NCBI GenBank assembly: GCA_937914725.1
Contig: CALDMJ010000141.1
Location: 1-19,725 of the forward strand
Reading direction: 5' to 3'
Length of the DNA stretch: 19,725 nt
DNA from: an uncultured Clostridia bacterium
GTDB taxonomy: Bacteria; Bacillota; Clostridia; Christensenellales; UBA1242
Made by a program: the position numbers and the translations under genes. Position 1 is the first letter of the stretch, and each line of letters opens with the position of its first letter. Positions 6,721-13,857 of this stretch are shown one piece after another. The notes beneath the pieces were generated by a model. That model ran no database searches, had not been told where the DNA came from, and worked only from the letters and a program-made list of their open reading frames with translations.

Positions 6721-9700
6721 TCACTTTTTCGGGAAGCGGTTTTGCAAACTCAAAAATTCTTCAAGCGTCGTCGTTGGGGCAGGGCTGTCAACAACAAATT
6801 CGCCCGAAACACCCGAATACTTGTGTTTGATTTTGTTAAGATGTTCAACATTTTGTAGCGGCGCAGTATTGCTGCCTTCGTTCGGTATAACAGTTGCCGA
6901 TGTCGCGGACATCGCGTTATTTTTCTTCAATTGCGTTTCTGCTATAGCAATTTCCGCAACCTGTGGTTGTGGTTTGCGCCTTAGCAACGTAAAGTAACCG
7001 CTAGATACAGCCATTTTTTCAATATTCGGCGTTTTAGACATATCAATGCCTTGCGCAACGCATGGGGCATACGCGATAATTAGGCTAGGACCTCTGTGCG
7101 CCATTGCTTCTTTAAATGCCGTGAGCGCCTGATTTGGGTTAGCGCCAATGCAAACTTTTGCAACATAAACGTTATCGTATTGCATAGCAATGCCCGCAAG
7201 GTCTTTCTTTTGAGTCTTTTTGCCCCCTTGCGCGAATTTCGCAATCGCGCCATAAGGAGTTGCCTTAGATGCCTGCCCACCAGTGTTAGAGTAAACTTCA
7301 GTGTCAAGCACCAAAATATTGACATCCTTGTCACTTGCCAAAACGTGGTCAAGCCCGCCAAACCCTATGTCATAAGCCCAGCCGTCACCGCCAATAATCC
7401 AAATATTTTTTGGCATAATCGCGTCGTAAATTGACTGCAAACGTTCAATCTTTGAAACAGTACTAATTGCCGCAGCATTCAGTTCGCCATCACTCATTTT
7501 GATATAATTGTCGTAAAACCCTAAGCGTTCCGCGCACAAATTTTGCAAGTCAAAGAAAGTCTTTTTACATTCGTCAAAATTGTCCTCATTCATAATGAAC
7601 GCCGTGAAAATGTCCGCAAACTTTTGGTCATTTGCCGAAAGTTCGCATAGTATGTTGCGCACTTCTTCGTGGCGTATTTCATACGCCGTGCGAATACCGA
7701 GTCCAAACTCCGCATTATCCTCAAATAGTGAGTTTGCCCACGCAACGCCCAACCCGTCATCGGATTTTGAGTAAGGGCAAGAAGGGTAGGAACCGCCCCA
7801 AATGCTTGAGCAGCCCGTCGCATTTGCAATCAACATACTTTCGCCGCAAAGTTGAGTGAGCAGTTTGACATACGCAGTTTGCCCGCAGCCCGCACACGCA
7901 CCACTAAATTCGAGCAATGGTTTTTCAAATTGCGACCCCTTTAATGTCGTCTTATTTTGATTTGGCAATGTTTCAATTGTTTCAAATTTTTCATAATTTT
8001 CAATTGAATTAGCCAAAACATCTTCTGCGCTTTCCATAGAGAGAGCCTTGTTTTTAGCAGGGCAAACGCAAGCACAATTGCCGCAGCCTGTGCAATCAAG
8101 TGGCGAAACAGCAAGACAAAATTTTCCTCGATTTGGCATAATGTTGTCTTTGCTTTCTGCACCCCTGTCATCAAGCGTTTCTTTTGTGCGAATGCACGCG
8201 TGAGGGCAAACTAGCGAGCAGAGGTTGCATTGAATGCAGTTTTCCTTGTGCCATTTTGGCAAATCAGTCGCAATGCCGCGCTTTTCAAACTGTGATGTCG
8301 CAATAGGAATACTTCCGTCCGCGCTAAATTTTGAAACAGGAATTTTTTGCCCTTGCAATTTTGCCATAGGACGCATAATCTCAGTGCAAAATTCGTTAGT
8401 TTTTTCTTCTTTTTCAGTATTTTTTGTGCCGACTAAAGTAGGGAAATCGACTTCAACCAAATTTTCAGCCCCGAAATCAATCGCTTGAATGTTTGCTGCA
8501 ACAACTTTTTCGCCAAATTTTGAGTATGATTTTTTGATAAAGTCCGCCATTTTTTCTTTCGCCTTGTCAAACGGCATAATGTTTGAAAGTTTGAAAAATG
8601 CACTTTGCATAATGATGTTGATTTTGTTTTTCAGCCCTAATTTCTTCGCGCCCGCCAAAGCGTCCACAATATAGAGTTTTGCATTTTTTTCTTTAAGTGA
8701 CGCCACAAAATAGTCAGGTAAAAAGTCGTTTAGTTTGTTGACTTCAAAAGGGCAGTTCAACAAAACAGTGCCATTGTTTGCTAGATACTGCAAAACATCT
8801 AATTTTGCTACAAAACTAAAATTGTGAATAGCCACAAAGCCCGCGTTATCAATTTGGTACGGCGCCGAAATCGGTTCGCCACCAAAGCGCAAATGACTGA
8901 CCGTCATACTGCCGCTTTTCTTTGAGTCGTAAACAAAATATGCCTGCGAGTGTAGCCCCGTAGAACCAATTATCTTTGCACTGTTTTTGTTGGCGCTAAT
9001 TGTTCCGTCACCACCGATGCCAAAGAAAACGCACTCGCGCATCCCGCTATCGATTTTGAAGGAATAATCGACGTCCAGCGAAAGATTTGTTACATCGTCC
9101 GTGATGCCAACTGTGAAATGGTTTTTAGGGTGCTTTTTCATCAAATTGTCAAAAACTGCCTTTGCCATAGCAGGGTTAAACTCAAAACTACCAAGCCCAT
9201 ATCGTCCGCCAATAACACTGATTTTTCTCTCCATTTGCATAATTGCCGTGCAAACATCAACAAAAAGTGGTTCACCAACAGCACCTGCCTCCTTAGTCCT
9301 GTCAAGAACCGCAATTGTTTTGACCGTCTTTGGCAATTTGTCGACAAAATATTGTGCATCAAACGGACGATATAGTCGCACGCACAAAACGCCAACTTTG
9401 TAACCCATTTGATTAAGTTTTTTCGCGGTTTGCTTCAAAACTTCCGTTCCGCTACCCATACAAACAACGGCAAATTCCGCGTCATCAGCGCCGTAGTAGT
9501 CGAAAATGTGGTATTCACGTCCCGAGATTTTATATAAGTGTTCAAATTCGTTCTCTACAATTTGTGCAACGCTATCATAAAATGGGTTGCAACGCTCGCG
9601 GTTTGCAAAAAAAACATCTGCACTTTGGCTCGTTCCGTACATTTTGGGGGCGGAGTTTGAAAGCGCCTTGAGTTTAAATTGATTTATTTTATCAAAATCA

Positions 9701-10449
9701 ATCATACTTTTGACATCATCGTCCGTCAAAACCTCAATTTCGTTGACTTCGTGACTAGTCCTAAATCCGTCAAAAAAGTGCACGAACGGCAAACTAGCTT
9801 TGAGTGTCGCAGAATGTGCGACCATAGCGAAATCTTGTGCTTGTTGCACTGAAGATGAGCAAAGCATTGCAAAGCCTGTCGCGCGCGTTGCCATAACATC
9901 GGAATGGTCGCCGAAAATGCTCAGCGCGTGTGTTGCAAGTGCACGTGCCGAAACGTGAATTACACACGGCAACTGTTCGCCCGCAATCTTGTACATATCA
10001 GGAATCATCAGCAACAGCCCTTGGCTCGCCGTAAAAGTCGTAGCCAGCGCGCCGCCGCGCAAGTTTCCGTGCAAAGCACCCGCAACACCCGCTTCGGACT
10101 GCATTTCGTAAACATCAACCGTGTGTCCAAAAATATTCTTATCCCCAGCGTTTGCCCACGTGTCGCAAAGTTCTGCCATAGTGCTGGACGGTGTAATAGG
10201 GTAAATTGGCGCACATTCACTGACTTTGTAGGCAATTCGCGCGCACGCAGTGTTGCCATCCATAGTCAAAAATTGTAAAAATTGCATACCACAATCGACA
10301 TTCTTTGTGCAGTAAGGGGTAGCACCAGCCTTGACCGCCGTCGTTTTTGTCTTTTCCTTTGTAGAAGGTTCAATCACGCACGCTTTTGCGCTGCTCTCGC
10401 TATCTAAAAGAGTAGAGTCTAGTTTGTTGTTTTCAATATTTTCGTTCAT
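6721..10449 (-). CDS. nifJ: Pyruvate:ferredoxin (flavodoxin) oxidoreductase, long form
   Basis: The product is 1242 residues. The enzyme converts pyruvate and CoA to acetyl-CoA and CO2 and reduces ferredoxin, a central step of anaerobic metabolism. The single chain carries every expected domain. Domain I begins at MDGNTACARIAYKVSE (residue 63) with APIYPITPSS. The two-cluster ferredoxin domain shows CIQCNLCSLVCP (about 737) and CTGCGNCACVCP (about 785). The proximal-cluster cysteines are in SGACAGCGQ (about 850) and IIAYAPC, and the TPP site is GGDGWAYDIG (about 1018) plus SNTGGQ. Two oddities are visible: an N-terminal extension of about 60 residues and an insert of about 45 residues near 1163-1210, just before the conserved VDSPAPT tail. 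GAAGGA precedes the ATG at 10449, supporting this start. Transcribed alone, opposite to its neighbours. Confidence 0.97.
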   Translation of the reverse strand: MNENIENNKLDSTLLDSESSAKACVIEPSTKEKTKTTAVKAGATPYCTKNVDCGMQFLQFLTMDGNTACARIAYKVSECAPIYPITPSSTMAELCDTWANAGDKNIFGHTVDVYEMQSEAGVAGALHGNLRGGALATTFTASQGLLLMIPDMYKIAGEQLPCVIHVSARALATHALSIFGDHSDVMATRATGFAMLCSSSVQQAQDFAMVAHSATLKASLPFVHFFDGFRTSHEVNEIEVLTDDDVKSMIDFDKINQFKLKALSNSAPKMYGTSQSADVFFANRERCNPFYDSVAQIVENEFEHLYKISGREYHIFDYYGADDAEFAVVCMGSGTEVLKQTAKKLNQMGYKVGVLCVRLYRPFDAQYFVDKLPKTVKTIAVLDRTKEAGAVGEPLFVDVCTAIMQMERKISVIGGRYGLGSFEFNPAMAKAVFDNLMKKHPKNHFTVGITDDVTNLSLDVDYSFKIDSGMRECVFFGIGGDGTISANKNSAKIIGSTGLHSQAYFVYDSKKSGSMTVSHLRFGGEPISAPYQIDNAGFVAIHNFSFVAKLDVLQYLANNGTVLLNCPFEVNKLNDFLPDYFVASLKEKNAKLYIVDALAGAKKLGLKNKINIIMQSAFFKLSNIMPFDKAKEKMADFIKKSYSKFGEKVVAANIQAIDFGAENLVEVDFPTLVGTKNTEKEEKTNEFCTEIMRPMAKLQGQKIPVSKFSADGSIPIATSQFEKRGIATDLPKWHKENCIQCNLCSLVCPHACIRTKETLDDRGAESKDNIMPNRGKFCLAVSPLDCTGCGNCACVCPAKNKALSMESAEDVLANSIENYEKFETIETLPNQNKTTLKGSQFEKPLLEFSGACAGCGQTAYVKLLTQLCGESMLIANATGCSSIWGGSYPSCPYSKSDDGLGVAWANSLFEDNAEFGLGIRTAYEIRHEEVRNILCELSANDQKFADIFTAFIMNEDNFDECKKTFFDLQNLCAERLGFYDNYIKMSDGELNAAAISTVSKIERLQSIYDAIMPKNIWIIGGDGWAYDIGFGGLDHVLASDKDVNILVLDTEVYSNTGGQASKATPYGAIAKFAQGGKKTQKKDLAGIAMQYDNVYVAKVCIGANPNQALTAFKEAMAHRGPSLIIAYAPCVAQGIDMSKTPNIEKMAVSSGYFTLLRRKPQPQVAEIAIAETQLKKNNAMSATSATVIPNEGSNTAPLQNVEHLNKIKHKYSGVSGEFVVDSPAPTTTLEEFLSLQNRFPKK

Positions 10450-10474
10450 AATAATTCTTCCTTCAACTTATACT

Positions 10475-10503
10475 ATTATATATGAATTTTGCCAATTTAG
10501 CAA
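10475..10503 (-). promoter_or_regulatory. nifJ promoter
   Basis: Read on the minus strand: TTGCTA (10503-10498), a 17-nt spacer and TATAAT (10480-10475). Transcription would start near 10468, giving a leader of about 20 nt that includes the ribosome binding site. Confidence 0.65.
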
Positions 10504-10514
10504 GCAATAACACG

Positions 10515-10670
10515 CTATAGTGCAGATTTTATGGTGTCGTTCTCGATTGTAGTTTCCATTTGGGGATGTGTCTTGATTTTTACCAGTATTTCATCGTTAA
10601 GTGGCACTACAACAAAGTTCACACAAATTTGGTTTGTTTTTAAAGCATCAGTTCCATTTGATAAAAGGCA
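10515..10670 (-). pseudogene. Possible short coding remnant without a start codon
   Basis: Between nifJ and the next plus-strand promoter, the minus strand holds a 51-codon open stretch ending in TAG (10515-10517). Its translation looks protein-like, for example CVNFVVVPLNDEILVKI. It has no ATG, no GTG/TTG with a ribosome site, and a stop just upstream at 10671-10673. It may be the decayed end of a lost gene, or chance. I recognise no family. Confidence 0.25.
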
Positions 10671-10713
10671 TTATTTATTCATATAATATTGATAAAAAAT
10701 ATACACGCGGCTA

Positions 10714-10742
10714 TTGACAAAATTTTGCAATTAGTGTATAAT
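10714..10742 (+). promoter_or_regulatory. Consensus promoter of the 656-residue membrane protein gene
   Basis: TTGACA (10714-10719), exactly 17 nt, TATAAT (10737-10742): a full consensus sigma-A promoter. The start near 10749 leaves only about 19 nt of leader. Confidence 0.85.
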
Positions 10743-10767
10743 ATGCGTAAAAGAGAGGATGAGAAGA

Positions 10768-12738
10768 ATGATTAACTTACTTGAGTATAAAAGAGAAACT
10801 CACAATAAAGATTTTTTCCGTGCCGTGCGCAATGATAGTAGCATTGCTAAAAGGGTGGGAACATACGCCGTTTCATCCGTCATCGTCGGCGGACTTGCGG
10901 GCGCAATTTTTTTGCTCCCAGCAGTTGGGCCACTCGTCGCAGCCCCAACTTTGATCACAGCATTGTCCTATAGCGGCAACTTTGTGCTTGCAGGGCTCGC
11001 AGGTGGCGTCGGCTATAGCATCCACCGTTCACTCTTGCATAAAGATAACGTGCTTTCAAAGGCGGAAAAAAGCCTCCAAAAAGCAGCAAAGATTGAAAAG
11101 AAATTTGCCGATTATAAAGAAAACAATAGAGATATGAGCGACCGCAAGTACGCAAGAATGATAAAAGCGCGCGATAGAAAGCTTATGTACTTTGATACCG
11201 TCCACGATGTGTATCATAGAAAGGTTGATCGACTTGCAACGAAACTTGGCTATAAATTGAGTGACGAATATATAAAGGATAGAACAGCAAACCCATTTGT
11301 TGCTGAAACTGACGCTGAAATGCTGAAAAAGCAAGGTAGAAGCGAATGGCTCAACAATAGACGTGCTAAAAAGCTTGTCAAAAAGTTTGAAAAACTTGAC
11401 GACTTGCACGAAGATTATCTTGACTACCTCGGCATCAAAGGCAACGATATGAGTCAACTTGAGGAGTTTAGCAAGAACCTTGACCAACGTCGCGTTATCA
11501 ATCGCACAAAACGTGGTTTGAGTGCCATCAAAGGGAAAATCTTTAACCCTGAATCAGCGGCTGAAAGACAGAAGAAACGCGAAGAAAGAGAAAAGGAAGA
11601 CACGGCTGGAAATCCAACAATTCACACACCATCTCCAAAGGGCGGAATAAGCACACCAAAGCCTGCCGCAGCAGAGAAAACATCGTGGTTTAGTAAATGG
11701 TTCAGAAAGTCAGCATCCGCTGCAACTGCGGGCGCAGCATCTACTGGCAAGCCAGTCGTCATTGGCGAAACAGCACACGACACAAGTTTTGAGGACGCAC
11801 TAGAAAATGACCAAACAATTGCGCCCGCATATGTTGATGTAAGCGACCTTTCATTGTTCGACCAACTTGTTATGAGTGCACAAATTGTGGCATCTGATAG
11901 AGATAGACTCAATCTTGTAAAACATAACGAGGACTCAGTAGAGTGCATTCAACCGCGCTTTGCATTTGCGTCATTGTCAACAAAAAAAGGCTTTATGAAA
12001 TCTTTGCAAAAAGAGTCAGTCAGCAATGCGCCATATCCAATCGCGGATAAAGTTACCGTTGACGACGCTTGTGAGTATTATAAAGGGTCCTATGGAAAGG
12101 AAATGCAAGGCATTAAAGCGGCAGTTAAAAATTTGAAAGATGTAAGCAATTTACTTGATGTTTATATTGACTCACAAAATCTTGATACAAACGGCACACA
12201 ATTTTTGGTTCAACTTGACTTTGACAACCCGAAGTTCACAGTTACAAAAGAGTTTGACAACGCGCAAAAAGCGCTCGCATTCACTCAACTTGCTGAAAGT
12301 ACCGCAAGAGAACAAAAAATCAACAATAATTGCGATGGCTACCGCATTACGACGTGGACAAAGCGTGAAAATGAGGCATATCAAGTTGCGCTGCCATTAA
12401 GTGCCGTCGTCGTCGACCCAATCACGATGGAGCAAGCGAAGGAAAGAATGTATAATTCATATTTGTACGAGACAATGAACTTGCACCGTACATTGTGTAT
12501 CGTTGAAGATAGAAAAATCAAAGATTCGACAACTGAAATTATTAAAATCATTAATAGTTATACAGGAATGCCAACTTCAGAGAAAGAAATTGTTAAGAGC
12601 ATTGAAAGAATGCCAATGCTTGGTGTGAACACCTTAATCGCGGACGAAATCGCCCTTGATGCAGAAACTTTCAGCAAACGCGACAAACAATTTAGAAAAG
12701 AACAATTTTGCCGCAACCCTGAAGTAGTCAAAGCATAA
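10768..12738 (+). CDS. Unrecognised membrane-anchored protein with charged helical region
   Basis: The product is 656 residues and I do not recognise its family. Residues 31-84 form a Gly/Ala-rich hydrophobic block, probably two membrane segments around a Pro-Gly turn (LLPAVGPLVAAP). Residues 95-260 are strongly charged (Lys, Glu, Arg, Asp) and probably helical or coiled coil. Residues 265-345 are low complexity (Lys/Glu, then Pro/Ser/Ala), like a flexible linker. Residues 355-656 look like a folded soluble domain with strands such as GTQFLVQLDFDNPKFTV and GYRITTWTKRENEAYQVALPL. The pattern suggests a membrane anchor, stalk, linker and globular domain. ATG 10768 is chosen over ATG 10759 because GAGAGG lies 9 nt before it, whereas the upstream ATG directly abuts that site. 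It is monocistronic behind a consensus promoter, so it is probably abundantly made. Confidence 0.85.
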   Translation: MINLLEYKRETHNKDFFRAVRNDSSIAKRVGTYAVSSVIVGGLAGAIFLLPAVGPLVAAPTLITALSYSGNFVLAGLAGGVGYSIHRSLLHKDNVLSKAEKSLQKAAKIEKKFADYKENNRDMSDRKYARMIKARDRKLMYFDTVHDVYHRKVDRLATKLGYKLSDEYIKDRTANPFVAETDAEMLKKQGRSEWLNNRRAKKLVKKFEKLDDLHEDYLDYLGIKGNDMSQLEEFSKNLDQRRVINRTKRGLSAIKGKIFNPESAAERQKKREEREKEDTAGNPTIHTPSPKGGISTPKPAAAEKTSWFSKWFRKSASAATAGAASTGKPVVIGETAHDTSFEDALENDQTIAPAYVDVSDLSLFDQLVMSAQIVASDRDRLNLVKHNEDSVECIQPRFAFASLSTKKGFMKSLQKESVSNAPYPIADKVTVDDACEYYKGSYGKEMQGIKAAVKNLKDVSNLLDVYIDSQNLDTNGTQFLVQLDFDNPKFTVTKEFDNAQKALAFTQLAESTAREQKINNNCDGYRITTWTKRENEAYQVALPLSAVVVDPITMEQAKERMYNSYLYETMNLHRTLCIVEDRKIKDSTTEIIKIINSYTGMPTSEKEIVKSIERMPMLGVNTLIADEIALDAETFSKRDKQFRKEQFCRNPEVVKA

Positions 12739-12766
12739 CTGATTAAACTTTGAAGATATCGACTTA

Positions 12767-12799
12767 AAAAGCATAGTGAAAAACAATCCCTATGCTTTT
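12767..12799 (+). terminator. Weak terminator-like hairpin
   Basis: AAAAGCATAG (12767-12776) pairs perfectly with CTATGCTTTT (12790-12799) over a 13-nt loop. There is no long T run afterwards apart from the stem's own TTTT. It is the only candidate terminator of the preceding gene. Confidence 0.5.
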
Positions 12800-12913
12800 A
12801 GTTTGTAAATTTGTAAAGCTATATTTGCTAACCGACAGCACATTAAATGTAGATATTACTTTAAAATCGCTACTAAATAAGTTGTAAAACAAAAAGAATT
12901 TTTGTCAAAACGC

Positions 12914-12942
12914 TTGCAAAATTTGTAACTATGTGCTATAAT
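12914..12942 (+). promoter_or_regulatory. rplS promoter (extended -10)
   Basis: TTGCAA (12914-12919), 17 nt, TATAAT (12937-12942) preceded by TGC. It is nearly identical in form to the rubrerythrin promoter. Confidence 0.8.
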
Positions 12943-12949
12943 ATCAACA

Positions 12950-13020
12950 ATGACTTCGGGCGGTCCTCTATAGGCGCTTTTGCGTGGTATATGGCCTAAT
13001 CTATAAGAACGCTAATATTT
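12950..13020 (+). ncRNA. L19 leader (ribosomal protein autoregulatory structure)
   Basis: This 5' leader lies between the rplS promoter and its ribosome binding site, where L19 leaders of Bacillota are found. A nested hairpin is visible: GGTC (12962-12965) with GGCC (12993-12996), TATA (12969-12972) with TATA (12988-12991), and CGC TTTT GCG (12975-12984), followed by the TATAAGAACGC tail. In known cases the leader lets L19 repress its own synthesis. Assignment rests on position and general shape; a covariance model would settle it. Confidence 0.7.
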
Positions 13021-13037
13021 GTAGGAGGTGAAAAGTC

Positions 13038-13382
13038 ATGAACATAATCGATGTAATTGAGAAAGAAAGTCTAAAGCCAGAAGTTGCAAACTTCAAGGTT
13101 GGAGATACAGTCAAAGTATATGCAAAGATTGTCGAAGGAGACAAAGAGCGTATCCAAGTCTTTGAAGGCGACGTAATCGCTAGAAAGAACGGCAGCGTTC
13201 GCGAAACATTTACTGTTAGACGCATTTCTTATGGTGTTGGCGTAGAAAGAACATTCCTTGTTCATTCCCCAAGAATTGAGAAAATCGAAGTTGTGAAGCA
13301 AGGTAAAGTTCGCAGAGCAAAATTGCACTACCTTCGCGGACTCACAGGAAAGAAAGCAAAAATCAAAACAATCATTCAATAG
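13038..13382 (+). CDS. rplS: 50S ribosomal protein L19
   Basis: The product is 114 residues, the normal length. L19 sits at the 30S-50S interface of the ribosome. It shows the standard order: the FKVGDTVKVYAKIVEGDKER strand pair, QVFEGDVIARKNG, ETFTVRRISYGVGVER with the conserved GVGVER, and a basic C-terminus, VRRAKLHYLRGLTGKKAKI. ATG 13038 has AGGAGG (13023-13028) 9 nt upstream. The gene is a single unit with its own promoter, a likely autoregulatory leader and a strong terminator, whereas many bacteria place rplS after rpsP-rimM-trmD. Identification is secure. Confidence 0.98.
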   Translation: MNIIDVIEKESLKPEVANFKVGDTVKVYAKIVEGDKERIQVFEGDVIARKNGSVRETFTVRRISYGVGVERTFLVHSPRIEKIEVVKQGKVRRAKLHYLRGLTGKKAKIKTIIQ

Positions 13383-13393
13383 TTTGTTTTTCG

Positions 13394-13419
13394 CAGCACC
13401 CACCTCGGTGCTGTTTTTT
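13394..13419 (+). terminator. rplS intrinsic terminator
   Basis: CAGCACC (13394-13400) pairs with GGTGCTG (13407-13413), loop CACCTC, followed by six T (13414-13419). It lies 11 nt after the stop codon. Confidence 0.9.
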
Positions 13420-13433
13420 GTTATATTTGGAAC

Positions 13434-13539
13434 AAAAAAGGCAGTGGTCAATAAATTTGACCACTGCCTTTTTAGGGTATTCAATATCCTTATGTAGGGT
13501 AAGGTATTGAATAAATGAAACAATGTGATACATATCACG
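13434..13539 (-). ncRNA. Candidate small RNA divergent from the XRE repressor gene
   Basis: On the minus strand a complete small-RNA gene is visible. A strong promoter lies at 13545-13573, and transcription should start near 13538. The about 106-nt RNA has a 5' hairpin (GTGAT/ATCAC, within 13525-13538). A long middle hairpin follows (13478-13492 with 13500-13513, 14 pairs and one bulge). It ends in a perfect 17-bp terminator stem (13457-13473 with 13435-13451) and six T on the minus strand (13439-13434). No ORF with a ribosome site lies inside. The last hairpin is not needed by rplS, which has its own terminator. Partner and target are unknown. Confidence 0.65.
13435..13473. terminator. Perfect 17-bp hairpin with T runs on both strands
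   Basis: The stem 13435-13451 / 13457-13473 has no mismatch and a 5-nt loop. A T run exits it on each strand, so it can terminate the minus-strand small RNA and block any read-through from rplS. Confidence 0.85.
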
Positions 13540-13544
13540 ATACT

Positions 13545-13573
13545 ATTATATCAAACATTTTGTAGGAAGTCAA
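13545..13573 (-). promoter_or_regulatory. Promoter of the minus-strand small RNA
   Basis: Read on the minus strand: TTGACT (13573-13568), 17 nt, TATAAT (13550-13545), with TGA directly before the -10 (extended -10). It is a near-consensus promoter facing away from the repressor gene. Confidence 0.75.
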
Positions 13574-13581
13574 CAAAATGT
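13555..13581. promoter_or_regulatory. Probable operator shared by the divergent promoters
   Basis: A perfect 9-bp inverted repeat, ACATTTTGT (13555-13563) and ACAAAATGT (13573-13581), has a 9-nt spacer. It covers the spacer and -35 of the small-RNA promoter and the -35 zone of the repressor gene. This is what an autoregulatory XRE-type repressor site would look like. Confidence 0.65.
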
Positions 13582-13600
13582 AGATAATTAATTATATAAT
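13572..13600 (+). promoter_or_regulatory. Promoter of the XRE repressor gene (poor -35, leaderless transcript)
   Basis: TATAAT is at 13595-13600 with no good -35 (AACAAA at 13572-13577). The expected start, 6-7 nt downstream, coincides with the GTG codon at 13607, and no ribosome binding site precedes it. The mRNA is therefore probably leaderless. Confidence 0.6.
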
Positions 13601-13606
13601 TTTGCT

Positions 13607-13810
13607 GTGAAAGATAATTTTTTTGGCAAGAAACTGAAAGCGCTAAGAGTTGAAATGGGTTTGAGTCAGCGTCAACTCGGCGAAGAACTAGGCGTCGTCA
13701 ATCAAACAATTAGTTTTTGGGAAAGCGGTAGCCGCGAACCCGACTTAGATACGCTGCTAAAAATCGCAAAATTTTTTGCAGTCACGGTCGACGAGTTGCT
13801 TTGCGAATGA
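13607..13810 (+). CDS. XRE-family helix-turn-helix transcriptional regulator
   Basis: The product is 67 residues, essentially only a Cro/cI-type DNA-binding domain. Helices run from GKKLKALRVEMG through LSQRQLGEELG and the recognition helix NQTISFWESG, to PDLDTLLKIAKFF and VDELL. There is no sensor or oligomerisation domain, so it is probably a dimeric repressor acting on nearby palindromes. The start is GTG 13607, as the first ATG in frame would cut into the domain. There is no Shine-Dalgarno and the -10 sits 6 nt upstream, so translation is probably leaderless, as in some phage-type repressor mRNAs. It is divergent from the small RNA and followed by the 720-residue gene 47 bp later. Autoregulation through the 13555-13581 repeat is inferred. 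Confidence 0.93.
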   Translation: MKDNFFGKKLKALRVEMGLSQRQLGEELGVVNQTISFWESGSREPDLDTLLKIAKFFAVTVDELLCE

Positions 13811-13838
13811 ACAAACATAGATAATTAAAAGATAAAAT
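13810..13838 (+). promoter_or_regulatory. Promoter-like copy of the repressor-gene promoter before the 720-residue gene
   Basis: AACAAA (13810-13815), TAGATAATTAA (13818-13828) and TAAAAT (13833-13838) repeat the order seen at 13572-13600 (AACAAA, TAGATAATTAA at 13581-13591, TATAAT), each spanning 29 nt. It includes an imperfect copy of one operator half-site (ACAAACAT). It suggests shared control. Confidence 0.45.
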
Positions 13839-13857
13839 AAGTGTCAATAATCAAAAT

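Noticed and set aside
13071..13538. 155-residue minus-strand ORF across rplS and the hairpins
   Set aside because: It is a shadow of rplS in another frame, has no ribosome site, and runs through two strong hairpins.
13394..13538. CRISPR array or repeat cluster between rplS and the repressor
   Set aside because: The palindromes differ from each other and there are no equal repeats with spacers.
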